A DNA stretch of 58,935 nt from an uncultured Sphingomonadales bacterium (GTDB taxonomy: Bacteria > Pseudomonadota > Alphaproteobacteria > Sphingomonadales > Sphingomonadaceae), in contig CALMZE010000160.1 of NCBI GenBank assembly GCA_937870585.1, positions 1 to 58,935 on the forward strand, in the 5' to 3' direction. Of this stretch, positions 50,988 to 58,935 are shown piece by piece. Below the pieces are notes generated by a model. It saw nothing but the letters and a program-made list of their open reading frames with translations. It searched no databases and was not told the origin of the DNA. How positions within the stretch are numbered: the stretch's first letter is position 1; each line of letters opens with the position of its first letter. The translations under genes and the position numbers were made by a program.

Positions 50988-51212
50988 TTACTTCACGAGG
51001 TAGGGCAGCAGGCCCAGATGACGGGCGCGCTTGATCGCCTGAGACAGCTCGCGCTGCTTCTTGGCGGAGACGCTGGTGATGCGGCTGGGGACGATCTTGC
51101 CACGTTCAGAGACGAAACCCTGAAGCAGTTTGACATCCTTATAGTCAATGCGCGGTGCTTCCTTGCCGGAAAACGGGCAGGACTTGCGGCGGCGGAAAAA
51201 CGGACGTGCCAT
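50988..51212 (-). CDS. rpsR: Ribosomal protein bS18
   Basis: A 74-residue protein with [14 protein letters not shown] at the start, a segment reading [20 protein letters not shown], and [11 protein letters not shown] at the end, all characteristic of S18. It lies 13 nt before rplI and 12 nt after rpsF. Confidence 0.97.
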   Translation of the reverse strand: MARPFFRRRKSCPFSGKEAPRIDYKDVKLLQGFVSERGKIVPSRITSVSAKKQRELSQAIKRARHLGLLPYLVK

Positions 51213-51224
51213 GGGTGCTGCTCC

Positions 51225-51596
51225 TTACGATTCGCTGCTGCTGTCGTCGTCGCGGTCGCGACGCGGCTTGCGCTCGGTCTTGCGCATCATCACGGACGGG
51301 CCGGATTCATGCGCATCAATCTTGATCGTCATGTAGCGGATCACGTCTTCGTTGATCTGCGTCTGACGCTCCAGCTCTGCCACAACCGGGCCGGGAGCCG
51401 AAAATTCGAGCATCACATAGTGCGCCTTGCGGTTCTTGGCGATCTTGTACGCCAGCGAACGCAGGCCCCAGGTCTCAGTCTTGAGAACCTTGCCACCATT
51501 GTCTTCGATGATGCTTGTGGCGGTTGCCGCCAGCGCGTCGACCTGGGCTTGGGCCAGATCCTGACGCGCAAGGAAAACGTGCTCGTACAGAGCCAT
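51225..51596 (-). CDS. rpsF: Ribosomal protein bS6
   Basis: A 123-residue protein with [39 protein letters not shown] and [14 protein letters not shown], as in S6, and a charged Arg/Asp/Ser tail. First gene of the operon. The 216 bp upstream, shared with divergent rpiB, holds both promoters. Confidence 0.97.
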   Translation of the reverse strand: MALYEHVFLARQDLAQAQVDALAATATSIIEDNGGKVLKTETWGLRSLAYKIAKNRKAHYVMLEFSAPGPVVAELERQTQINEDVIRYMTIKIDAHESGPSVMMRKTERKPRRDRDDDSSSES

Positions 51597-51812
51597 ATTC
51601 TCTTGCCTTTTCTATGCCGATCGCTGACGCCGCCCCATGCGAACGCCCCTCCGGCTTTCTTCTGCCCCCGTGAAGGGACGCGGCCCTTTGGCGGAACTTC
51701 ACCGGAATTGCAACCCCTTCCCTGCAAACCACAATCCCTTGTGGCCATGGCGTGCGACTTCCCCTAAAGGCGGCGCATTCGATTCCTTTGAACACAGGAC
51801 GTGACTGCCACC

Positions 51813-52253
51813 ATGCGGATCGCCATTGCTTCTGATCACGCTGCGCTGGAGCTGAAGGCCACTTTGGCCGATTGGCTGCGCGAAGGCGGCCACGCCGTCG
51901 ACGATCTTGGTCCGCATGACGGCGCCAGCGTCGATTATCCCGATTATGGGTACAAGCTCGCCGAAGCCGTGGCGTCAGGCGCGGCGGAACGCGGCGTGGC
52001 GCTGTGCGGCTCCGGCATTGGCATCTCGATTGCGGTCAATCGCAACCCCAAGGTCCGCTGCGCGCTCGTTTCCGAGCCGCTGTCTGCCAAGCTGTGCCGC
52101 GAACATAATGATGCCAACGCGATTGCCATGGGTGCGCGCCTGACCGGCGTGGACATGGCCAAGGCCTGTCTCGACGCCTTTCTGACCACCGATTTCGCAG
52201 GCGACCGCCACGTCCGCCGCGTCGACAAACTCACCAACCCACCCACTGCCTGA
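51813..52253 (+). CDS. rpiB: Ribose-5-phosphate isomerase B
   Basis: A 146-residue RpiB/LacAB-family enzyme interconverting ribose 5-phosphate and ribulose 5-phosphate. It starts MRIAIASDHAALELKATL; the active-site Cys is in ALCGSGIGIS; and NDANAIAMGARL is conserved. ATG 51813 matches the family start; a GTG 12 nt upstream is an alternative. It is followed by glyA after 9 nt. Confidence 0.94.
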   Translation: MRIAIASDHAALELKATLADWLREGGHAVDDLGPHDGASVDYPDYGYKLAEAVASGAAERGVALCGSGIGISIAVNRNPKVRCALVSEPLSAKLCREHNDANAIAMGARLTGVDMAKACLDAFLTTDFAGDRHVRRVDKLTNPPTA

Positions 52254-52262
52254 GGACATATC

Positions 52263-53561
52263 ATGAGCAGCGCCGCCGTCACCAATGACGGGTTTTTCTC
52301 CGCAAGCCTCGCCCAAGCCGACCCCGAAATCGCAGGCTGGATCGGCAAGGAACTGGGCCGCCAGCGCGACAAGATCGAGCTGATCGCCTCTGAAAACATC
52401 ACCAGCCTGGCCGTGCTTCAGGCGGCAGGCTCGATCCTCACCAACAAATATGCCGAAGGTTATCCCGGCAAACGCTATTATGGCGGCTGCGAATATGTCG
52501 ATGAGATCGAAGCCATCGCCATCGAACGTGCCAAGGCCCTGTTCGGTGCGAACTTCGCCAATGTGCAGCCCAACAGCGGCAGCCAGATGAATCAGGCCGT
52601 GTTTCTGGGCCTGCTCCAGCCTGGCGACAGCTTCATGGGGCTGGACCTCGCCGCCGGTGGCCACCTCACGCACGGCTCGCCCGTCAACATGAGCGGCAAA
52701 TGGTTCAAGCCGGTGCCCTATGGCGTGCGCCGCGAAGACCAGATCATCGACATGGATGAAGTCGCCCGCATTGCGCGCGAGAACAAGCCCAAGCTGATCA
52801 TCTGCGGCGGCACGGCTTATTCCCGCACATGGGATTGGAAACGCTTCCGCGAGATCGCCGATGAAGTGGGTGCCTATCTCCTCGCGGACATGTCTCACAT
52901 TTCGGGCCTCGTTGCGGGTGGCGCGCACGCCTCCCCCGTGCCGCACGCGCATGTGACGACCACGACCACGCACAAATCACTGCGCGGCCCGCGCTCCGGC
53001 ATCATCCTCTCCAACGATGAAGCCATTGCCAAGAAGATGAACAGCGCGATCTTCCCTGGCCTTCAGGGTGGCCCGCTGATGCACATCATCGCCGCCAAGG
53101 CGGTCTGCTTCCAGCAGGCGATGCAGCCCGAATTCAAGGCCTATGCCGCGCGCGTGGTGGAGAATGCCAAGGCGCTGGCTGAAAGCGTGAAGGAACAGGG
53201 CCTCGATGTCGTCTCTGGCGGCACCGACAACCATCTGATGCTCGTCGATCTGCGGCCGAAACAGGCCAAGGGCAAGCACGCCGAGCACGCGCTCGACCGC
53301 GCTTCGATCACCTGCAACAAGAACAACATTCCGTTCGACACGGAAAAGCCCGCTCTCACTTCCGGCCTGCGTCTTGGCACACCGGCTGGTACGACGCGCG
53401 GCTTTGGCCCGGAGGAATTCCGCACCATCGGCCGCATGATCGCCGATGTGGTGGAAGGCCTGCGCAAGAATGGCGAAGCCGGAGACGGGCAGATCGAAGC
53501 GCGCGTGGCGGAAGAAGTCTCCGCCCTCTGCGCCCGCTTCCCCATCTATCCGACTTTGTGA
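52263..53561 (+). CDS. glyA: Serine hydroxymethyltransferase
   Basis: A 432-residue PLP enzyme converting serine and tetrahydrofolate to glycine and methylene-tetrahydrofolate. Seen are [20 protein letters not shown], the PLP-ring region [15 protein letters not shown], the lysine motif [14 protein letters not shown] and the C-terminal TRGFGPEEF. Full length. Middle gene of rpiB-glyA-nrdR. Confidence 0.97.
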   Translation: MSSAAVTNDGFFSASLAQADPEIAGWIGKELGRQRDKIELIASENITSLAVLQAAGSILTNKYAEGYPGKRYYGGCEYVDEIEAIAIERAKALFGANFANVQPNSGSQMNQAVFLGLLQPGDSFMGLDLAAGGHLTHGSPVNMSGKWFKPVPYGVRREDQIIDMDEVARIARENKPKLIICGGTAYSRTWDWKRFREIADEVGAYLLADMSHISGLVAGGAHASPVPHAHVTTTTTHKSLRGPRSGIILSNDEAIAKKMNSAIFPGLQGGPLMHIIAAKAVCFQQAMQPEFKAYAARVVENAKALAESVKEQGLDVVSGGTDNHLMLVDLRPKQAKGKHAEHALDRASITCNKNNIPFDTEKPALTSGLRLGTPAGTTRGFGPEEFRTIGRMIADVVEGLRKNGEAGDGQIEARVAEEVSALCARFPIYPTL

Positions 53562-53594
53562 TAGCCACAGGGCTCTGCCGGGGGGAGTAAGGCC

Positions 53595-54056
53595 ATGCGC
53601 TGTCCATTTTGTTCGCATCCTGAAACGCAGGTGAAGGATTCGAGGCCCACCGAAGACGGGGCCTCGATCCGGCGGCGGCGTCAGTGCGAGGAATGCGGCG
53701 CGCGCTTCACGACCTTTGAACGCATTCAATTGCGCGAAATGACGGTGCTGAAAAGCGAAGGCCGGCGCGAAGCGTTCGAGCGCGAAAAGCTGGAACGCTC
53801 CATCGCCATTGCCTGCCGCAAGCGCCCGATCGACCCCGCGCGGATCGACCGGCTCGTCACCGGCCTGCAACGCCGCCTTGAAACGCTGGGCGAGCCCGAA
53901 ATCACCAGCCAGCAGATCGGCGAACTGGTGATGGACGCACTGCGCGGGCTGGACAGCGTGGCCTATATCCGCTTCGCCAGCGTCTACCGTGATTTCAGCG
54001 AGGCGAAGGATTTTGAGGAATTTGCCGGGTCTGTGGTGGAAATGGGGCGGGGGTAG
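53595..54056 (+). CDS. nrdR: Transcriptional repressor NrdR
   Basis: A 153-residue regulator of ribonucleotide reductase genes. The N-terminal zinc ribbon has Cys3/Cys6 ([18 protein letters not shown]) and Cys31/Cys34 ([18 protein letters not shown]). An ATP-cone domain follows (about 49-139; [22 protein letters not shown]). It starts 33 nt after glyA. Confidence 0.96.
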   Translation: MRCPFCSHPETQVKDSRPTEDGASIRRRRQCEECGARFTTFERIQLREMTVLKSEGRREAFEREKLERSIAIACRKRPIDPARIDRLVTGLQRRLETLGEPEITSQQIGELVMDALRGLDSVAYIRFASVYRDFSEAKDFEEFAGSVVEMGRG

Positions 54057-54079
54057 AGCTTTCCATTTTTTCAAAAGCC

Positions 54080-54114
54080 GTTCCTCCCGAGCACAGTCGA
54101 GGGACTGAGGGAAC
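54080..54114. repeat. REP-like palindrome after nrdR
   Basis: GTTCCTC (54080-54086) pairs with GAGGGAAC (54107-54114) across CCCGAGCACAGTCGAGGGAC, which itself has internal symmetry. This is of the CCCTCGACnnnGCTCGGGA type that is dispersed in many proteobacterial genomes. It lies 22 bp before the left arm of the next palindrome pair. Confidence 0.6.
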
Positions 54115-54135
54115 CGCGAAGGCCCAAACAGAACC

Positions 54136-54532
54136 CGCTCATCCTGAGGAGGGGCTGAGCTTGTCGAAGCCCCGTCTCGAAGGACGCTCACCATGCCATT
54201 TCATGCCTATTTGCTTCGATGTTCAGATGGCTCCTATTATGCGGGCCACACGGACCAGTTGGAAGTTCGCGTCCAACAGCATAATTCCGGTTTGATCGCA
54301 GGCTATACAAGCAGTCGTATTCCAGTCGAACTGGCCTGGTCCGAGCAATTCATGACGCGGGAAGACGCCTTCACCGCCGAACGGCAGATCAAGGGTTGGT
54401 CGCGTGCCAAGAAAGAAGCTTTGATCAGGGGAGATTGGGCCGCGCTGCAACGCTTGGCATCACGATCCACCGTCCTTCGAGACGAAGACCTGTCTTCGAC
54501 AAGCTCAGCCATGTCTTCTCCTCAGGATGAGC
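54136..54532. repeat. Inverted REP-like arms framing a GIY-YIG gene
   Basis: The left arm (54136-54186) contains CTCATCCTGAGGAG, GGCTGAGCTTGTCGAAG and GTCTCGAAGGACG. The right arm (54471-54532) is its reverse complement with a few extra bases (CGTCCTTCGAGACGAAGA and CTTCGACAAGCTCAGCC and CTCCTCAGGATGAGCG). Each arm also folds on itself (GGGGCT...AGCCCC on the left; GAAGAC...GTCTTC on the right). Between the arms lies just the GIY-YIG coding region, which begins 7 bp after the left arm. Confidence 0.82.
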
Positions 54533-55269
54533 GGAATTTAATGGGCACGCATCCAATGAAAGAACCAATCATCATCCTCGTCCGCCCCCAGCTCGGCGAA
54601 AACATTGGCAAGGCCGCGCGGGCCATGCTGAATTTCGGGCTGACCGAGATGCGCCTTGTCGCCCCGCGTGATGGCTGGCCGAACCCGTCTGCGGGGCCTG
54701 CCGCATCTGGGGCAGACATTGTGCTGGAGAACGCACAGGTGTTCGACACGCTCGAAGAGGCGATTGCCGATTGTGCGCATGTTTATGCCACCACGGTGCG
54801 ACGGCGCGATCTGGTGAAGCCCGTCGTCACGCCCGAAGGGGCCGCGCGTGAGATTGTGAGCGCACAAGGCCGCACCGCCATATTGTTCGGGCCAGAGCGT
54901 TCGGGGCTGGAGACCGATGACGTTGCCGTCGCACGCAGCATCATCACCGTGCCGATCAACGCCGAATTTGGCTCGCTCAATCTGGCGCAGGCCGTGATCC
55001 TCGTTGCCTATGAATGGTCCAAGCATCAGGCGCTCGCTTCGCCCCCGGTTCGCGATCTCGATCCGCCCGCCCCGCAGAGCGAACTGGACGGGCTGATCGC
55101 GCATCTGGAAATGATGCTGGACCCCACCGGCTATTTCTTCCCGCCTCACCGCGTGCCAACGACGCGGCGCACCTTGCGCTCCGTGCTGACCAAGCCCGGC
55201 TGGAATGCCAATGAAGTCCGCACGCTCAGGGGTGTGCTGTCGGCTCTTCAGAACCCGCGCCCGAAATAG
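54193..55269 (+). CDS. trmJ: GIY-YIG nuclease domain read in frame into tRNA/rRNA methyltransferase TrmJ
   Basis: One open frame of 358 residues. Residues 1-90 are a COG2827/YhbQ-type GIY-YIG domain (AYLLRCSDGSYYAG, RVQQHNSG, Glu63 in AERQIKGWSRAKKEAL). Residues 91-115 are encoded by the right REP-like arm. From Met117 (54541) or Met122 (54556) begins a complete SPOUT methyltransferase: ILVRPQLGENIGKAARAMLN, the knot motif ILFGPERSGLE and FGSLNLAQAVILVAYEW. The latter part matches TrmJ, which 2'-O-methylates position 32 of tRNAs. TrmJ probably also starts at its own ATG; no stop separates the two. The 3' end overlaps the convergent DUF2339 gene by 44 nt. Confidence 0.82.
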   Translation: MPFHAYLLRCSDGSYYAGHTDQLEVRVQQHNSGLIAGYTSSRIPVELAWSEQFMTREDAFTAERQIKGWSRAKKEALIRGDWAALQRLASRSTVLRDEDLSSTSSAMSSPQDERNLMGTHPMKEPIIILVRPQLGENIGKAARAMLNFGLTEMRLVAPRDGWPNPSAGPAASGADIVLENAQVFDTLEEAIADCAHVYATTVRRRDLVKPVVTPEGAAREIVSAQGRTAILFGPERSGLETDDVAVARSIITVPINAEFGSLNLAQAVILVAYEWSKHQALASPPVRDLDPPAPQSELDGLIAHLEMMLDPTGYFFPPHRVPTTRRTLRSVLTKPGWNANEVRTLRGVLSALQNPRPK

Positions 55270-58231
55270 CCGCAGCCTTGCTCAGGCGGCCATAGGCCCA
55301 GCCAATCCCGATCAGTGCGCCGCCAAGGCCGAGGAATGAGAAGACGCGCAACAGCCCTTCCAGCTCTGCCGCGTCGCCAAGGAAGACCTTGAGCGTAACG
55401 GCGGTCAAAAGTCCCAGTCCAGCAATGCGCAACCAGCTCCATTGCCGCTGGATGCCCAGCCGCAGCCATCCCATGGAGAGCAGCAGCAATCCCAGCGAAT
55501 AGCCATAGCTCTCGCCGCGCCCGGACCCAGCGCCATCATCCATCGTAGAGCCAGTCGCCAGTTGACGAACGAGCGCGATCACCACAACCAGAGACGCGGC
55601 AACCGCACCCTTGCGCAACCACAGCTGAACCCGATCCGGCACATCCTGCTTTGCGCCCGACCACAGCCACGCACAGATCGCCGCAGCATGAAGCACAGCG
55701 GCATTAAGAACCGGCAGGCCACCCACATGTTGCGCCACATAAGTCGGATTGAGCCCAATCAGATCAAACCAGATGGCACGCCCCAGCCCAAGCGCCAGCG
55801 GGATCGCCACCCAGCGCAGCGCAATCCCGCGTCGTGCCATCAGCCACGCCGTCGCCATGAACAGCTGCGTGATGATCGCGCGCTCAACAAATCCGAATGA
55901 CAGGAATTGCGCCTCATCGCCAATGTGCAAGGGCTGTTTGAGAGCCCAGTAGAGCAAGGCAGCGGCAAGTATGGCCCCAACACTACCCAGCGCCAACTCG
56001 GCTCGGCTGGCCGGGAGACGACGCAGGCTGGCCAATGCGCCGCCGATCAGAAGCAGCGGAATGCCGAGCGTCAGGCCCGTCCGCGTCACGTCGGGCAGCA
56101 ACCCGAAATGCGCCGTTTCCATGAAAGTCAGCGATTGCAGCAATATCCGCGCCCAAGGCAGAAGCGGAGAGAGGAGCGAGAGGGCCAAAATTCCCACCAT
56201 CGCCTCCATGCCAAAGCGCGGCAGAGGCAGCGGTCTGCGCGCGGCGATCAATCCGCCTGCCAACGCTGCAACCGCTGCGGGGTGCCAGTCAAACGGCACG
56301 ATCTGCAAGGCGATCATCACCACGCCGAGCAGCACCGCCCAGCGATAGCCTTCGCCCAATTTGTGGCCGCGCTGGAACCATGCCGTGGCTGCACAAGCGA
56401 GCATGGGCAGCACGCTCATAGCGAGAAGCGGCAGGGCATCGGGCATGGGATCAGTCGCCAGTGCCGAGCGAACCAACCGTTGTTCGTCCATCGCAATCTG
56501 GACCAACCATGAGAAGCCTGCAAAAGCCGCGGTCGCTGTACTCAGGCGGCGCACAAGAGCATCCTGCGTGGTGCGGCCCCATGCCGAGAGGCCCAGACCC
56601 GCCAGCAAGGCCACACAGGCTAACCAGAGATGCGTGAGCGCTTCAGACCCCGCCGCGACGAAGGCGACCGCCGCCAGCGCCGCGCCTCCTGCTCGCGCCA
56701 GCCCCGCTTGCCCGCGCGCGCGCCAGCTGAGTGATGCAGCGATGACCGCCACACCGCTCCACAGCCCGGCCCAGCCCATGGCCGTCACTGCATCGTGCTG
56801 CGTCACCCATTGCGTGGCGAGTGGCCCGGCAGTGGCCCCCAGCGCAACGCCTGCCCACCATGGCCGCCCCTCTTCCTTCAACCCCAAAGCATGACCCGGC
56901 AGGCCAAAGAGCAACGTCATCACCAGCGCAGCGCCCGGTGCCAAAGCGCTGTGGCCATAGCCTGCCATCAGCAGCAACACGCATACCAAAGCCAGTGCCA
57001 GTGCCGAGGCAGGCAGCAACTGCACCTGCTTCCAGCCGAGGAACAGGCACGCAGCAGAGAGCAGGCCGTAGAGCATCCAGCCTTGCAGGCTGAACTCCAC
57101 AAGCGGCGCGAGGATCATCAGTTGGATCAGCCCCGCCGCCATGGGCAGCAACTGGATCACGCGGGTTGCCTTGCCGGTACGCGGAATGGCAATGCTCGCC
57201 ACAATGGCCACCACCGCAATGAACAGCCCCAGCGCGAGCCCGCCACCCAGTCGGTTGCTGAACAGCAAAGCCGTAGACCAGAGCAGCCCGCCGCCTGTGG
57301 CCGCCAACGCAAGCCACATCCAGCCGCGATGAATGGCAAGCGCAAACAGCCCCGCGACCAGCAGGCCGAGATAAATGAGCACGGGCACGATCTGGCCACT
57401 GCCGGAGTCCGCAAGAAACGGCGCGGCGAAACCGCCCACCAGCCCCAAGATCGCCGTGGGCGGCCCGTTGCGCAGCGAGAGCCAAAGGGCGACCACTGTG
57501 ACGGAGGCCATCAGGGCGAAGGCGGTGATCGGGCCAATCAGCCCGTAAAGCTGCCCCGCCATGTAGAGCGTGCCATACAGGCTTGCGATGCCTGCGCCTG
57601 CGAGCGCCTGCGGAATGCGCGGATCATCCGCCGTCCGGTTCCAGTAGCGTGAGGCCTCGCTCCCGGCCAGCAGCCCCAGGCCGAACAGGCCTGCAATCTT
57701 GGCCCGCACCTCTGGCCCCAACATCCCTGACTCAATCGAATATCGCACCAGGAAGAAGGCAGCGAAAGCGAGCGCAATCGCCCCGATCCAGATGGGCAGC
57801 TTGCCGCCGACCAGCGCCTCAAAGCGTTCGCCCAGCGTAAGCGATGGGACCGGTGGTGAAGGGAGCCGCGCCGGTGCGGGTGACAGGTCTGGCTTGGGAG
57901 GCAGAACCTCCTCGACATCTTCGCGCGTGCTTGCCCATGGTCCGGCATTGAGAACCACGGCAGGCTTCAGTTTGTCGGGGCGCGGTGCAGGCGGTTCGGG
58001 CACGACAATCGGGGGTGCATCACCCTCAGGCTCAGGCGGGAGAATGATCTCAGCCGGGGTCGGTTCGGCCACCGCCACGGGCTCAGCCTGCCTTGGTGCC
58101 CGCTCAAGCCGGTCGAGCCGGTCCTGCATATGCTCCATCACGCGGCGCTGGCGCAGCACTTCGGATTGAAGGTTGAGGAGCAATGCGGCCCCTACGCCCG
58201 CCACGATGACCACAAATACAAACAGCAACAC
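55226..58231 (-). CDS. DUF2339 multispanning membrane protein
   Basis: A 1,001-residue protein. An N-terminal anchor helix (MLLFVFVVIVAGVGAALLL), a short coiled coil (RQRRVMEHMQDRLDRLE) and a Pro-rich linker (about 50-130) lead to SLTLGERFEALVGGKLPIWI. About 25 hydrophobic helices then fill the rest, as in the DUF2339 family. Conserved landmarks are GKLPIWIGAIALAFAAFFLV and QALAGAGIASLYGTLYMAG. Function is unknown; an envelope role is supposed. It converges on trmJ with overlapping 3' ends and diverges from the GST gene. Confidence 0.9.
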   Translation of the reverse strand: MLLFVFVVIVAGVGAALLLNLQSEVLRQRRVMEHMQDRLDRLERAPRQAEPVAVAEPTPAEIILPPEPEGDAPPIVVPEPPAPRPDKLKPAVVLNAGPWASTREDVEEVLPPKPDLSPAPARLPSPPVPSLTLGERFEALVGGKLPIWIGAIALAFAAFFLVRYSIESGMLGPEVRAKIAGLFGLGLLAGSEASRYWNRTADDPRIPQALAGAGIASLYGTLYMAGQLYGLIGPITAFALMASVTVVALWLSLRNGPPTAILGLVGGFAAPFLADSGSGQIVPVLIYLGLLVAGLFALAIHRGWMWLALAATGGGLLWSTALLFSNRLGGGLALGLFIAVVAIVASIAIPRTGKATRVIQLLPMAAGLIQLMILAPLVEFSLQGWMLYGLLSAACLFLGWKQVQLLPASALALALVCVLLLMAGYGHSALAPGAALVMTLLFGLPGHALGLKEEGRPWWAGVALGATAGPLATQWVTQHDAVTAMGWAGLWSGVAVIAASLSWRARGQAGLARAGGAALAAVAFVAAGSEALTHLWLACVALLAGLGLSAWGRTTQDALVRRLSTATAAFAGFSWLVQIAMDEQRLVRSALATDPMPDALPLLAMSVLPMLACAATAWFQRGHKLGEGYRWAVLLGVVMIALQIVPFDWHPAAVAALAGGLIAARRPLPLPRFGMEAMVGILALSLLSPLLPWARILLQSLTFMETAHFGLLPDVTRTGLTLGIPLLLIGGALASLRRLPASRAELALGSVGAILAAALLYWALKQPLHIGDEAQFLSFGFVERAIITQLFMATAWLMARRGIALRWVAIPLALGLGRAIWFDLIGLNPTYVAQHVGGLPVLNAAVLHAAAICAWLWSGAKQDVPDRVQLWLRKGAVAASLVVVIALVRQLATGSTMDDGAGSGRGESYGYSLGLLLLSMGWLRLGIQRQWSWLRIAGLGLLTAVTLKVFLGDAAELEGLLRVFSFLGLGGALIGIGWAYGRLSKAAAISGAGSEEPTAHP

Positions 58232-58352
58232 GCAACTCCCCCAAGCTCAGGCTATGCTGGCAGTATCATCAGATAGGTCAAGACAATTGAAGATGCGTTG
58301 CAATCGGCAACCAGACCTGCAACATCTGGCCACAAGTTTGAGGAGACGCACC

Positions 58353-58935
58353 ATGATCCTGTTTGGCAGCCATTTTTCCCCGTTCGTTCGCAAAGTGCTG
58401 GTCTACGCCGCTGAAAAAGGCATCGAATTGGAGGTGCGCAATATCGGCCTCGGCTCGCCCGATCCGGACTTCAAGGCGGCCAGCCCGATGGGGAAGATGC
58501 CCGCCTTTCAGGACGGGGATTTCCGCATTTCGGATTCGACCGCGATCATCACCTATCTGGAGGCAAAGAACCCCAGCCCGGCCCTGCTGCCCGCCAGCCC
58601 GGAAGACCGCGCCCGCGCCGTCTGGTTTGAGGAATTTGCCGATACCGTGATGAGCATGGTGGTGTTCAAATGCTTCTTCAATCGCGTCGTCGCCCCGCTT
58701 TTCCTCAAGCAGGAGGGCAATGAGGCGCTGGCGGTGGAAGGCGAAACCAAGGATCTGCCGCCCTTGCTCGACTATCTTGAAACGGTTGTTCCTGATGCAG
58801 GCGGCTATCTGTGCGGGGATAGCCTGAGCGTCGCTGATATTTCGGTCGCCACCATGTTCATCAATTATGATCATGCCCAGTGCGCGGTGGACAAGAGCGC
58901 CTGGCCGCGCACCTATGCTTGGGTGGAGTCGATCC
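58353..58935 (+). CDS. Glutathione S-transferase family protein, 3' end outside the window
   Basis: The first 194 residues are visible. The N-terminal thioredoxin-fold domain reads MILFGSHFSPFVRKVLVYAA, then GKMPAFQDGDFRISDSTAII, with the glutathione-binding cis-Pro and Asp-Ser pair. The helical domain contains YLCGDSLSVADISVATMF, with the N-capping motif. Ser8 lies where the catalytic Ser/Tyr is usual. GAGGAGA precedes ATG 58353. Substrate unknown. Confidence 0.92.
   Translation, partial: MILFGSHFSPFVRKVLVYAAEKGIELEVRNIGLGSPDPDFKAASPMGKMPAFQDGDFRISDSTAIITYLEAKNPSPALLPASPEDRARAVWFEEFADTVMSMVVFKCFFNRVVAPLFLKQEGNEALAVEGETKDLPPLLDYLETVVPDAGGYLCGDSLSVADISVATMFINYDHAQCAVDKSAWPRTYAWVESI

Overview
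The window looks like chromosome of a sphingomonad (Alphaproteobacteria, Sphingomonadales). The evidence is high G+C, several large TonB-dependent receptors, an rpiB-glyA-nrdR-trmJ run, an rpsF-rpsR-rplI operon and dispersed REP-like palindromes. The species cannot be named from the sequence alone. All assignments rest on reading translated sequence and motifs; no database search was run.

Layout. 1-8581: the end of a tRNA-Asp(GTC) gene, then four co-directional genes for exported proteins. Three are DUF11-type repeat proteins. The fourth is a giant (about 1,890 aa) outer-membrane barrel protein with a very basic C-terminal tail. 8794-10014: a TCR/Tet-type MFS exporter. 10250-12584: ahpC and ahpF, a peroxide-reducing pair, separated by a REP-like inverted pair. 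12603-18650: an iron-uptake operon (exbB, exbD, tonB, a Fiu-like receptor, a PiuC-like dioxygenase, a ferric-reductase-like membrane protein, a small periplasmic protein), preceded by a perfect FNR-type dyad and Fur-like sequences. 18793-21160: a thioesterase and an acyl-CoA ligase that overlap.

21261-44299 is a 23-kb genomic island inserted at the 3' end of tRNA-Gly(TCC), bounded by a 17-bp direct repeat. It carries a tyrosine integrase, a frameshifted adenine methyltransferase, and a small second recombinase beside an inverted repeat. It also carries a C5 cytosine methyltransferase overlapping a GHKL ATPase with a HEPN-like RNase motif. A ten-gene minus-strand mobilisation operon follows (MobA-type relaxase, a coupling ATPase without a membrane anchor, small membrane proteins, a vWA-like lipoprotein). 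The island ends with a low-G+C HTH/HEAT/HPr-like gene, the antirestriction gene ardA and an Mrr-nSTAND NTPase. It therefore reads as a mobilisable element loaded with defence and anti-defence genes.

44418-58935 returns to core genome: a membrane protein, a PilZ protein, an ArsC-type reductase, lolC/E and lolD, a TonB-dependent receptor, rpsF-rpsR-rplI, then rpiB-glyA-nrdR. A GIY-YIG nuclease gene framed by inverted REP-like arms reads in frame into trmJ. A DUF2339 multispanning protein and the start of a glutathione S-transferase gene close the window.

The most promising undescribed biology is (i) the methyltransferase plus GHKL-HEPN pair, (ii) the HTH-HEAT-HPr-like protein, (iii) the palindrome-framed GIY-YIG gene, and (iv) the DUF11 protein/giant barrel export cluster.
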